A stretch of 31,524 nucleotides of DNA, taken from positions 1 through 31,524 of the forward strand of contig JAZRTK010000008.1 of the NCBI GenBank assembly GCA_045651985.1. Direction: 5' to 3'. Under the pieces are notes generated by a model. The model was not told the origin of the DNA and searched no databases. It worked only from the letters and a program-made list of their open reading frames with translations. Of the stretch, positions 23,153 to 29,885 are shown piece by piece (the stretch's first letter is position 1; every line of letters begins with the position of its first letter). The DNA is from SIG710 sp045651985 (GTDB lineage: Bacteria > Bacillota > Clostridia > Oscillospirales > CAG-272). The position numbers and the translations under genes were made by a program.

Positions 23153-23367
23153 ACCTTATCCTCCTTCTCTACTGTAATAACGCAGTCGGGGCACATGGTC
23201 GCGCAAAAAGCACAGCCGATGCACTTGGACTCGTCCGTCATCACGGCAGGATTATGTCCTTTTTTGTTGATCGTATCTTTTGCCAGGGCAAGGATACCCT
23301 TGGGGCAGGCTGAAATGCACAGTCCGCAGCCCTTGCAAAGATCGCTTTTAAATGTTACCTTTGCCAT
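23149..23367 (-). CDS. 2-oxoacid:ferredoxin oxidoreductase, delta (2[4Fe-4S] ferredoxin) subunit
   Basis: Electron-transfer subunit, 72 residues, with two full CxxCxxCxxxCP cluster motifs (CKGCGLCISACP and CIGCAFCATMCP). Gene order delta-alpha-beta-gamma is that of Kor/Vor operons. The stop overlaps the alpha start (ATGA). A GC-rich leader hairpin (23374-23406) fills most of the 42-base gap to the NTPase gene, which suggests local control of the oxidoreductase block inside the longer transcript. Confidence 0.95.
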   Translation of the reverse strand: MAKVTFKSDLCKGCGLCISACPKGILALAKDTINKKGHNPAVMTDESKCIGCAFCATMCPDCVITVEKEDKV

Positions 23368-23373
23368 TTTGTA

Positions 23374-23406
23374 TCTCCATTCCGCCGCTTAACGCGGCAT
23401 AGATTT
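23374..23406 (-). promoter_or_regulatory. Leader hairpin element, copy 2 (oxidoreductase delta gene)
   Basis: In the mRNA sense, AAATCTATGCCGC-GTTAA-GCGGCGGAATGGAG. The GCCGC/GCGGC stem is at 23384-23398, with the ribosome binding site attached to its 3' side. It shares 14 contiguous bases with copy 1 before upp, and most of the flank. Confidence 0.55.
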
Positions 23407-23409
23407 GAC

Positions 23410-24069
23410 TTATTTGTAGTATTTTTCCTGCAGAGTCAGAGGGAAAAGATTTTCGATCTTACCGTCAAGCTCTGCAAAAAGACTTTTTTCCACGGAGGTC
23501 ATGCGCAGAGGAAGTCCCGTCTTTCGTGAGACCTCGTTTGCGTATTCCACAGAATCAAGAATGTCTCGGGGTGTTGTCTCCGCGCCTAAATTTGAGTTGT
23601 TCACAAGTCCTGTGAACTTCAGTCCTCCCGCCTCCTCCACCTCTCGCATTATCTCAATGCAATCGTCGGCTGTACGCGTGAGAGGTCTGTAACGGTTTAT
23701 GACCAGAAGCATTTCGTAATCACCCTCTGCTTTTATGAGAGGGGTGTATCTGCCCAGCGCCAAAGCGCCTCTGTCGTCACCGCCCACGTCAAGCACGGCA
23801 AGAGAGGACTTGTCCTCAAAAATGCCGTATATTTCGGAGGGAAGCGCGGGCAGGTCCACGTTTGAATTGGCGTATTTGGAGGAAATAAGCTTGATTCCCA
23901 CCGCCGCCAGATCCTTCTGACTGTCTTTCGTTCTGAAATAGGGATTTACAATATCAAGGTCGGCGATCACCACGGCATTTCCCTGCTCGCGCAGGTACTT
24001 TGCATAATTTACCGCAATGTTCGTCTTCCCGCTTCCGTAATGACCTGCAAAAAGAGTTATTCTTTTCAT
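23410..24069 (-). CDS. P-loop NTPase of unknown function in the branched-chain operon
   Basis: A 219-residue cytoplasmic protein of the SIMIBI/MinD-like type. The P-loop GHYGSGKTN is at residues 9-17, an Asp-rich Walker-B-like strand ADLDIVNPYFR follows at about 36-46, and LDVGGDDRG at about 93-101 is a likely switch motif. NNSNLGAETT sits where nucleotide-base recognition would lie. There is no DNA-binding or membrane part. ATGA overlap with the acyl-CoA synthetase gene shows tight coupling. Homologues may load cofactors or act as chaperones for metalloenzymes; a role in maturing the iron-sulphur oxidoreductase encoded next is an inference only. Confidence 0.8.
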   Translation of the reverse strand: MKRITLFAGHYGSGKTNIAVNYAKYLREQGNAVVIADLDIVNPYFRTKDSQKDLAAVGIKLISSKYANSNVDLPALPSEIYGIFEDKSSLAVLDVGGDDRGALALGRYTPLIKAEGDYEMLLVINRYRPLTRTADDCIEIMREVEEAGGLKFTGLVNNSNLGAETTPRDILDSVEYANEVSRKTGLPLRMTSVEKSLFAELDGKIENLFPLTLQEKYYK

Positions 24070-26336
24070 AGCTTATTTCTGATGATCTTGCCGCTGATAG
24101 TCTTAGGCAGAGATTCTCTGAATTCCACGATTCGGGGGTACTTGTAGGGTGCGGTGTGGGTCTTTACGTAGTTCTGGATCTCCTTTTTCAGCTCATCCGT
24201 ACCCTCCGTGCCCTTGACCAACACGATAACGGCCTTTACAACCTGTCCTCTTACCTCGTCGGGTGCCGCGCAAACGCCGCACTCCAGAACGTAAGGAAGC
24301 TCCATGACCACGTTCTCGATCTCAAAAGGACCTATGCGGTAGCCCGAGGACTTGATAACGTCGTCGGTTCTGCCCACGTACCAAAGATATCCGTCCTCAT
24401 CCTGCCAGGCAACGTCGCCCGTGTGATAATAGCCGTCGTGCCAAACTCTCGCGTTTGTCTCGGGGTCGTTGTAATAGCCCTTGAAAAGTCCGCAGGGCGC
24501 GCCGTCGGCAACTCTGATACAGATCTCGCCGTTTTCACCGGGAGCCACCTCACGGTCCTCGGAGTCAAGAAGCACAACGTCGTAAAGGGGTGAGGGCTTA
24601 CCCATAGAGCCCGTGCGGCAGGGAGTTCCGCGCAGAGTGCCGATAACGACGGTTGTCTCGGTCTGACCAAAGCCCTCGCATATTGAAATTCCCGTAGCAC
24701 GCTTGAACTGCTTGAATACCTCGGGGTTCAGCGCCTCTCCTGCCGTTGTCATGTGGTGAATGGAGGAAAGATCGTACTTTGAGATATCCTCCTTTACAAG
24801 CATACGGAGCATTGTGGGAGGTGCGCAGAAGGTAGTAATGTTGTATTTTGCGAACATGGGCAGAATGTTGTGAGCGTCAAAGCGGTCGAAGTCGTATACG
24901 AAGATAGCGCCCTCGCAGAGCCACTGACCGAAGAACTTACCCCACAGGGATTTAGCCCAGCCCGTATCGGAAATGGTGAAGTGCAGACCGTCGCGCTCAC
25001 AGCAGTGCCAATACTTTGCCGTGATGTAGTGACCGAGCGCGTACTTGTAGCAGTGAGAAACGATCTTGGGATAACCCGTTGTTCCCGAGGAGAAGAACAT
25101 GAGCATGAGGTCCTCGCCGCAGGGGCTGTCCTCGGTGCGCTCAAACTTGCCCGTGAACATCTTGTACTCGGTGTTGAAATCGTGCCAGCCCTCGCGACGA
25201 CCGCCGACCAGCATCTTGATCTCAAGTCCGTTATATTCCTTTTCGGCTTCCTCGATGTGATCCGCGACCTTTTCGTCCGCAGTAGCGATTACCGCACGCA
25301 CTCCTGCCTTTTCAAAGCGATAGGTGAAGTCGTGAGTAAGCAGCTGATTTGTTGCAAGAATGGATACGGCACCGATCTTCTGGAGCGCAAGCATACATAT
25401 CCAGAACTGGTAGTGGCGCTTGAGGACGAGCATTACCTTGTCGCCCTTCTTGATACCAAGGTTGACAAAATAATTTGCCGCTCTGTTGGAAAGCTTCTTT
25501 ATGTCGCCAAACGTAAGGCGGGTCTCCGCCATGTCGCGGTCGACGTGAAGCATTGCCAGCTTGTCGGGATACTCGTCGGCAATTCGGTCGATAGTGTCGA
25601 ACGCAAAGTTGTACTTGTCCTCGTTTTCAAAGGAAACGGACACAAGGTTACCCTGCTCGTCTTCCTTGCACTTGATGAAATCCTCGCAGAGGAGGCGCAG
25701 GTGCTTCTGAACGGGTGCGTGTGTAAGAGCAATATCCTCCTGCTTTGCGTCCTCGCCGGGAAGGACGACTGCACAGAAAACACAGTCCTCGCCGCCAACA
25801 GCCATTTCGCCGTGAGGGGTTGAGGAATTGTAGTAAATAGAGTCGCCGGGGCCCAGCACCTCGGTGTGCTTTCCGATCTGAACCTTAAGCTGACCGCTGA
25901 TAACGTAGTCAAACTCCTGACCCGAGTGGGTGTGCATCTGCATGGGCTGATTCTGCTGTGCCGCATCGTAGCGGTAGCGTACCCAAAGAGGCTCGGAGAT
26001 CTTGCCCTTGAACTGAGGCGCAAGATTTCTGATCTCAATGTTGCCCTCGTTTACCATCACCTGTCCGTCGCCGCGGCGGGTAACGGAATAGTTTCTCAGC
26101 TTAGGGGTATTACCCTCCAGAATGGCGGTGGTGTCTATCCCGAAGATTATTGAGCATTTATGCAAAAAGTAAAACGGAAAATCCTCGTTTCCGCTTTCGT
26201 ATTTTAAGTACTGATCGACCGTCGTTCCCGTCTTTTCCGCCATTTCCTGCGCGGTAAAACCCGCGATCTCTCGCATATCCTTTATACGCTCGGCGATAGC
26301 CGCGATGGTCGAGTTGTAATTTTGAGACTGCTGCAT
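24066..26336 (-). CDS. XRE regulator-cupin-acyl-CoA synthetase fusion protein
   Basis: One 756-residue polypeptide with three parts. An XRE helix-turn-helix (about 10-65: IAERIKDMREIAGFTAQEMAEK in outline, DQYLKYESG) comes first. A cupin (about 100-190) follows with the full metal set His135, His137, Glu141 and His175. A complete ANL-family acyl-CoA synthetase (about 240-756) ends the protein: FFSSGTTGYPK (A3), GFGQTETT (A5), HTGD and GRTDDVIKSSGYRIGPFE (A7/A8), and the catalytic Lys750 in LPKTISGKIIR. XRE-cupin proteins are usually separate regulators with an effector in the cupin. The synthetase part resembles medium-chain/acetyl-type enzymes that form acyl-AMP and then acyl-CoA. First gene of the branched-chain operon. 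Start choice: GGAGG lies nine bases before ATG 26336; the longer frame runs into the promoter. Confidence 0.9.
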   Translation of the reverse strand: MQQSQNYNSTIAAIAERIKDMREIAGFTAQEMAEKTGTTVDQYLKYESGNEDFPFYFLHKCSIIFGIDTTAILEGNTPKLRNYSVTRRGDGQVMVNEGNIEIRNLAPQFKGKISEPLWVRYRYDAAQQNQPMQMHTHSGQEFDYVISGQLKVQIGKHTEVLGPGDSIYYNSSTPHGEMAVGGEDCVFCAVVLPGEDAKQEDIALTHAPVQKHLRLLCEDFIKCKEDEQGNLVSVSFENEDKYNFAFDTIDRIADEYPDKLAMLHVDRDMAETRLTFGDIKKLSNRAANYFVNLGIKKGDKVMLVLKRHYQFWICMLALQKIGAVSILATNQLLTHDFTYRFEKAGVRAVIATADEKVADHIEEAEKEYNGLEIKMLVGGRREGWHDFNTEYKMFTGKFERTEDSPCGEDLMLMFFSSGTTGYPKIVSHCYKYALGHYITAKYWHCCERDGLHFTISDTGWAKSLWGKFFGQWLCEGAIFVYDFDRFDAHNILPMFAKYNITTFCAPPTMLRMLVKEDISKYDLSSIHHMTTAGEALNPEVFKQFKRATGISICEGFGQTETTVVIGTLRGTPCRTGSMGKPSPLYDVVLLDSEDREVAPGENGEICIRVADGAPCGLFKGYYNDPETNARVWHDGYYHTGDVAWQDEDGYLWYVGRTDDVIKSSGYRIGPFEIENVVMELPYVLECGVCAAPDEVRGQVVKAVIVLVKGTEGTDELKKEIQNYVKTHTAPYKYPRIVEFRESLPKTISGKIIRNKL

Positions 26337-26403
26337 TGAGTTAGTCCTCCATATCGAATTTACCTTCACAGGCAAAAATCTCGGTATTATATAATAAACT
26401 ATT

Positions 26404-26415
26404 GTATAATTATAC
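26404..26415. promoter_or_regulatory. 12-bp palindrome over the -10 box; candidate operator
   Basis: GTATAATTATAC is a perfect palindrome that includes the -10 box of the operon promoter. Because the first gene encodes its own helix-turn-helix, it is a natural candidate for autoregulation. AT-rich palindromes can also arise by chance around TATAAT. Confidence 0.35.
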
Positions 26416-26438
26416 CACCCATACATATTATATGTCAA
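26409..26438 (-). promoter_or_regulatory. Sigma-A promoter of the branched-chain operon
   Basis: Minus strand: -35 TTGACA (26438-26433), 18-bp spacer, -10 TATAAT (26414-26409). The leader is about 65 bases and has no T-box-like structure. Confidence 0.78.
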
Positions 26439-26497
26439 TGTTTAAATTGCCCAAAAACCGACACATGAGCATTTTTTTTTGTTACAATGTTACAATT

Positions 26498-26532
26498 TCA
26501 AAAGAAAAACGCCCCGCCGTGTCGGTCGGGGC
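26498..26532 (-). terminator. Terminator of the hemolysin-III-family gene
   Basis: GCCCCG/CGGGGC plus inner CCG/CGG with one bulged base (26511-26532), followed on the minus strand by GTTTTTCTTTTG. It insulates the branched-chain operon from upstream transcription. Confidence 0.8.
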
Positions 26533-26544
26533 TGAATATTCATC

Positions 26545-27216
26545 TTAAACAACGAAAAAGAGTATGCAGAAAAATTGCAGAAGCGTTCCGATGCAAACGA
26601 AAATGTGGAAGATCGAATGCATGTATCTTCTTTTCTTTCCGATGCCGTAAAGCACCGCTCCGATGGTGTAGGCGATACCGCCCGCCAAAAGCAGGAATAT
26701 TCCCCAAAAATCAATGCACGCAACCGTCTTGTTCCAAGCGAAAACAACGCACCAGCCAAGTCCGATATAGCAGATCATTGAAAACACCTTGAACTTTTCA
26801 ATGCTTATTGCGTTCGCCACTATTCCAAGGATGGCAACGCCCCAGACGACGCCGAAAATCACCCAGCCCGTAACGGGATAAACGGGTCTTATTTTAGTCA
26901 GTGCAATAGGGGTGTAAGTTCCCGCTATAAGCAAGAAGATAGAGCAATGGTCGATGACGCGAAAGACCTTTTTTGCGGTCAGATGCGGGTGGAGTCCGTG
27001 ATAGATGCTGGACATGGTATAAAGCACAATGATCATAGCACCGTAAACGGCACTGCTGACCACAGCCCAGGGGTTTGAGTGAAGCGCGCCGAAGATGACG
27101 CAGAGCACGGTAGCCGTAATGCCGATCCCGGCTCCTCCCACAATGTGGGTGACCATGTTAAAGACTTCCTCACCCTTGGTGTAGTTTGGAATTTTTATAG
27201 TTTTTTTTGAGTTCAT
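26545..27216 (-). CDS. Hemolysin III / PAQR-family membrane protein
   Basis: A seven-helix membrane protein of the YqfA/HlyIII family, 223 residues. Conserved motifs of the putative zinc-hydrolase core are visible: THIVGG in the first helix, SSIYHGL, VIDHCSIFLLIAGTYTP, and HSIFHIFV near the end; their Ser, Asp and His residues are the conserved polar set. The name 'hemolysin' comes from one Bacillus protein; the cellular role in most bacteria is unknown and may concern lipid homeostasis. Own promoter (27283-27311), AGGAG ribosome binding site and terminator, so monocistronic. Confidence 0.93.
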   Translation of the reverse strand: MNSKKTIKIPNYTKGEEVFNMVTHIVGGAGIGITATVLCVIFGALHSNPWAVVSSAVYGAMIIVLYTMSSIYHGLHPHLTAKKVFRVIDHCSIFLLIAGTYTPIALTKIRPVYPVTGWVIFGVVWGVAILGIVANAISIEKFKVFSMICYIGLGWCVVFAWNKTVACIDFWGIFLLLAGGIAYTIGAVLYGIGKKRRYMHSIFHIFVCIGTLLQFFCILFFVV

Positions 27217-27282
27217 AATGTAATCTCCTGTGTTCGTGAAACGGGTGCGTACAAACGATCCTTCATGTGAAAACCGATACGT

Positions 27283-27311
27283 ATTTTACCATAAGTCCGC
27301 CGAAAAATCAA
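27283..27311 (-). promoter_or_regulatory. Promoter of the hemolysin-III-family gene
   Basis: Minus strand: -35 TTGATT (27311-27306), 17-bp spacer, -10 TAAAAT (27288-27283). Confidence 0.6.
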
Positions 27312-27400
27312 GGCTTTTTTGTGAACGAAAAGGGTTGATTTTCCAAACAATTCGGTGAATAATCAAGTTATCTGTAGAACGAAAGGAAAACTCTTGACAT

Positions 27401-27430
27401 AAAAAACAGCGGCTTGCGCCGCTGTTTTTT
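27401..27430 (-). terminator. Terminator of the mazF gene (bidirectional shape)
   Basis: AAAAAACAGCGGC / GCCGCTGTTTTTT around a TTGC loop. It overlaps the mazF stop region and lies before the hemolysin-III promoter. Confidence 0.85.
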
Positions 27431-27776
27431 ATTCCTCCGACAGCCCAAAGCTGATTGAGATCGCGTTGTTCACCGCGTTCATCATATTTTCGTCAAGATG
27501 ACCCATCTTTTCCTTCAGTCTCCGCTTGTCGATAGTCCTCACCTGCTCCAAAAGCACCACCGAATCCTTTGAAAGACCTACGCGGTCGGCGTAAATGTCT
27601 ATATGCGTGGGCAGGTGGGTCTTGTCAAGGCGGCTGGTTATTGCCGCCGCTATGACCGTGGGGCTGTATTTGTTTCCCACGTCGTTTTGTATAATCAGCA
27701 CGGGTCGCAAGCCCCCCTGCTCCGAGCCTACCACGGGGCTAAGGTCCGCGTAATATATGTCCCCACGCTTTATCAT
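27429..27776 (-). CDS. MazF/PemK-family endoribonuclease toxin, no antitoxin gene seen
   Basis: Sequence-specific mRNA interferase fold of the EndoA/NdoA type. The 115 residues show IKRGDIYYADLSPVVGSEQ, GLRPVLIIQNDVGN with the catalytic-region Arg, PTVIAAAIT with the conserved Thr, and LEQVRTIDKRRL. In Bacillus the gene follows a ribbon-helix-helix antitoxin; here the 220 bases upstream contain no such frame and then a divergent gene, so it is an orphan in this window. Start choice: AAAGGA lies before ATG 27776, and the longer frame has no signal. Confidence 0.93.
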   Translation of the reverse strand: MIKRGDIYYADLSPVVGSEQGGLRPVLIIQNDVGNKYSPTVIAAAITSRLDKTHLPTHIDIYADRVGLSKDSVVLLEQVRTIDKRRLKEKMGHLDENMMNAVNNAISISFGLSEE

Positions 27777-27944
27777 ATGATCAATCCTTTCCCTTGTCTT
27801 CGGGGGGCGCCGCCCGCCGTCTTTTTTCAAGATTAGTTTGGGCAGCCTGAGGGAAATTTAATCATCGCTTTTGATATTTCAGAGAAAAAATTCACCCCCT
27901 GCTTTCATCTTATGAAAAAAATGTCGCTTTGTGACAGATTTGCC

Positions 27945-27973
27945 TTGACTGTTCGGGAGTTATGAGCTATAAT
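27945..27973 (+). promoter_or_regulatory. Sigma-A promoter of the lipoprotein gene
   Basis: -35 TTGACT (27945-27950), 17-bp spacer, -10 TATAAT (27968-27973). The start lies only about 17 bases before the GTG start codon, which gives a very short leader. Confidence 0.72.
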
Positions 27974-27996
27974 GTAGAAGGAAAGGAAGTGAGACC

Positions 27997-28692
27997 GTGG
28001 CAAAAAGGATTCTTGCGCTCTGCATGGCGGCGTTATTTGCTCTGTGCGCGGCAGGATGCGGAGAAGAGGACGTCAGCGACTTTTTAGGCGCGGGCGTACC
28101 CGACTATTCCGGTGAGGTCTCCGTGGGAGATATTGAAAACGCAACGGTCATTTCCGAAATGACCTCAACCGTCACCGCGCTTACAGTAAATTCCATAGAA
28201 TTACCCGAATTTTCCTCCCCCGGCGAAATAATCGCGCCCTGCCAGGACGCCATATTAAATTACATGCTCACCTCGGATTACGCACGGTTTAGCGGCAACA
28301 CCAAGCTTCTATCCGAGATTTCCGAGAAATATCCCGACATGACCGTGACCGCCGCTATCGGTATAAAAGACTACGAAAGCGCACTGTATAAGCTGTTCTC
28401 TTACAGCGGAACAGTCCGCCACGGTGAGACAAAGCGCTTCTCCTACCTTTCAAAGACCAAGGCTTATACCCCCTCGGCTCCCGCAACGGTAAGCCAAGTG
28501 GTGCTTGACATTCAGTCGGCCATTGAGACCGAGCACACCTACCAAATGAGCTTTTTTGCTCTGCTGGACGAGGAAATTTCACCCCTTTATAACGCCGTTT
28601 TCATCAAAAAGGACGACGGAATGTACCTCCGCTCCCTGACACGCGGCAAAGGTGAAAAGATCAACGTAAATCTTGACAAGACAATATCATAA
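27997..28692 (+). CDS. Putative lipoprotein of unknown function
   Basis: A 231-residue exported protein. A signal peptide (KRILALCMAALFALCAAGC) ends in a lipobox-like AAGC, so Cys21 would be lipidated and the protein anchored on the outer face of the membrane. The mature part has an Asp/Ser-rich linker (about 22-60) and a mixed alpha/beta domain (about 70-225); I recognise no motif. The start is a GTG preceded by AAAGGAAG. A good promoter in front and a strong bidirectional hairpin behind make it monocistronic. Confidence 0.75.
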   Translation: MAKRILALCMAALFALCAAGCGEEDVSDFLGAGVPDYSGEVSVGDIENATVISEMTSTVTALTVNSIELPEFSSPGEIIAPCQDAILNYMLTSDYARFSGNTKLLSEISEKYPDMTVTAAIGIKDYESALYKLFSYSGTVRHGETKRFSYLSKTKAYTPSAPATVSQVVLDIQSAIETEHTYQMSFFALLDEEISPLYNAVFIKKDDGMYLRSLTRGKGEKINVNLDKTIS

Positions 28693-28727
28693 AAAAATGA
28701 GACACGTTTTCCGTGTCTCATTTTTTT
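28691..28727 (+). terminator. Bidirectional terminator between the lipoprotein and shikimate kinase-like genes
   Basis: AAAAAAATGAGACACG / CGTGTCTCATTTTTTT around a TTTTC loop (28691-28727). T-tracts on both strands; it covers the 3' ends of both convergent genes. Confidence 0.88.
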
Positions 28728-29212
28728 AGTGTTTCAATAACCGCCCGCGCGGCGGCGTCAACGGACATTCTCTCGCAGTCAACGGTAAAGTCAGCCACGC
28801 GCTCGTAGATCTTCACGCGGAAGTTATAGAGATCGCGGAAGGTCTGCCCCCTCTCCATTATCACGCCGCGAGTGGAGAGATTTCTCACGCGGTAGTTTAT
28901 CTCACCAAAGGAGTGGCGCAAATATACCAGCGGACCAAGATTTTTGAGCGCGTCCACCCCCTCTTGAGTGAGTACTGTTGAGCCTCCGGGCGCAATAACA
29001 CAATTTTCACATTCAAGAGATGCCACGGTCTGCGCCTCTATACGCAAAAATTCCGCGTTTCCAACCTCGTCGATAATATGCCGGAGCTTTTTTCCCGTTT
29101 CGTTTTCGATAACAGTGTCAACGTCCACGAATTTCATGCCCTTCAGCTTTGCCAACCGCTTGCCGACCGTGCTTTTTCCGCAGCCGGGCATACCTATCAG
29201 TACTATGTTCAT
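28718..29212 (-). CDS. Shikimate kinase-like protein
   Basis: P-loop kinase of the AroK/AroL fold, expected to make shikimate 3-phosphate. The 164 residues show Walker A GMPGCGKST (residues 7-15), Asp-x-Asp (DVDTVIE, 30-36) for substrate and Mg, and a lid Arg115 (LSTRG). Two substrate-site motifs differ from textbook AroK: the usual FRxxE reads FLRIE (55-59), moving the Arg by one, and the usual GGG reads PGGS (75-78). The protein may still be a shikimate kinase or a relative with another small substrate, so no symbol is given. Its start overlaps the yfcE stop (ATGA). Confidence 0.75.
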   Translation of the reverse strand: MNIVLIGMPGCGKSTVGKRLAKLKGMKFVDVDTVIENETGKKLRHIIDEVGNAEFLRIEAQTVASLECENCVIAPGGSTVLTQEGVDALKNLGPLVYLRHSFGEINYRVRNLSTRGVIMERGQTFRDLYNFRVKIYERVADFTVDCERMSVDAAARAVIETLKK

Positions 29213-29763
29213 TTCAACGTGTGCTCCATGTAGACCTTACCGCCAAGATCTTTCCAGATCAGCTTGCCGCCCTCAAGTATCATATAAGAGTGGGCCGAGC
29301 CCTCCTTGGGGATAGATACCGAGCCGGGGTTGATATATAGAAAATCTCCGAAGCTGCGGCAGGCAGGCACGTGGGTGTGACCGTTCAGCAGAATGTCCCC
29401 CGAGCGCAAGACAGGCGGTGTTTCGGGGTTAAAATGATGTCCGTGGGTGGCAAAAATGCGGTGTCCCGCAGCCTCGTCACTTTCTATGATACAGTAGTCC
29501 GCCATAACGGGAAAAGGAAGCACCATCTGGTCGACCTCCGCCTCGCAGTTGCCTCTTACACAGGTGATCCTGTCCTTTTGGGCGCTGAGCATTTCAATGA
29601 CCTTTTTGGGCGCGTAGCCCTCGGGCAGATCATTTCTGGGACCGTGGTAAAGAAGGTCTCCGAGTAGCAGTATTTTTTCGGCTCTCTCACGCGCGACAGC
29701 CTCCATGAGCTGCTCGCAGAATGTTGATGAACCGTGAATATCGGATGCTATCAAAATTTTCAT
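29209..29763 (-). CDS. yfcE: YfcE-type metallophosphodiesterase
   Basis: Calcineurin-like phosphoesterase with two metals, 184 residues. Motifs in order: SDIHG (7-11), LGDLLYHGPRNDLPEGYAP in the middle, RGNCEAEVDQM, THGHHF and NGHTHVP, then INPGSVSIPK. The long identity-like stretches with E. coli YfcE (HGPRN, LPEGYAPKKV, GNC-EVDQM, NPGSVSIPK) make the orthology convincing. YfcE hydrolyses phosphodiesters in vitro; its natural substrate is unknown. It is co-transcribed with the shikimate kinase-like gene. No convincing promoter was found upstream. Confidence 0.93.
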   Translation of the reverse strand: MKILIASDIHGSSTFCEQLMEAVARERAEKILLLGDLLYHGPRNDLPEGYAPKKVIEMLSAQKDRITCVRGNCEAEVDQMVLPFPVMADYCIIESDEAAGHRIFATHGHHFNPETPPVLRSGDILLNGHTHVPACRSFGDFLYINPGSVSIPKEGSAHSYMILEGGKLIWKDLGGKVYMEHTLK

Positions 29764-29828
29764 ATCTTCGTCCGTTTTTCACCTTTCCGAATATAAAAAA
29801 TAAGCCAAAAGTTGTTTTTACAACATAC

Positions 29829-29857
29829 ATGACAATAAAAAAAATGTAAAATAATAT
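29829..29857 (+). promoter_or_regulatory. Probable promoter of the six-cysteine mini protein gene
   Basis: -35 ATGACA (29829-29834), 17-bp spacer, -10 TAATAT (29852-29857). Confidence 0.45.
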
Positions 29858-29885
29858 GGTAAGTTCAAAAAAGGAGTAAAGCACT

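Noticed and set aside
22262..23392. Long plus-strand frame opposite the oxidoreductase genes
   Set aside because: Antisense shadow of the alpha and delta genes; composition is the reverse complement of conserved coding sequence, with no start signal.
26337..26402. T-box or other amino acid riboswitch before the branched-chain operon
   Set aside because: The leader is only about 65 bases with no specifier stem, T-box bulge or terminator pair.
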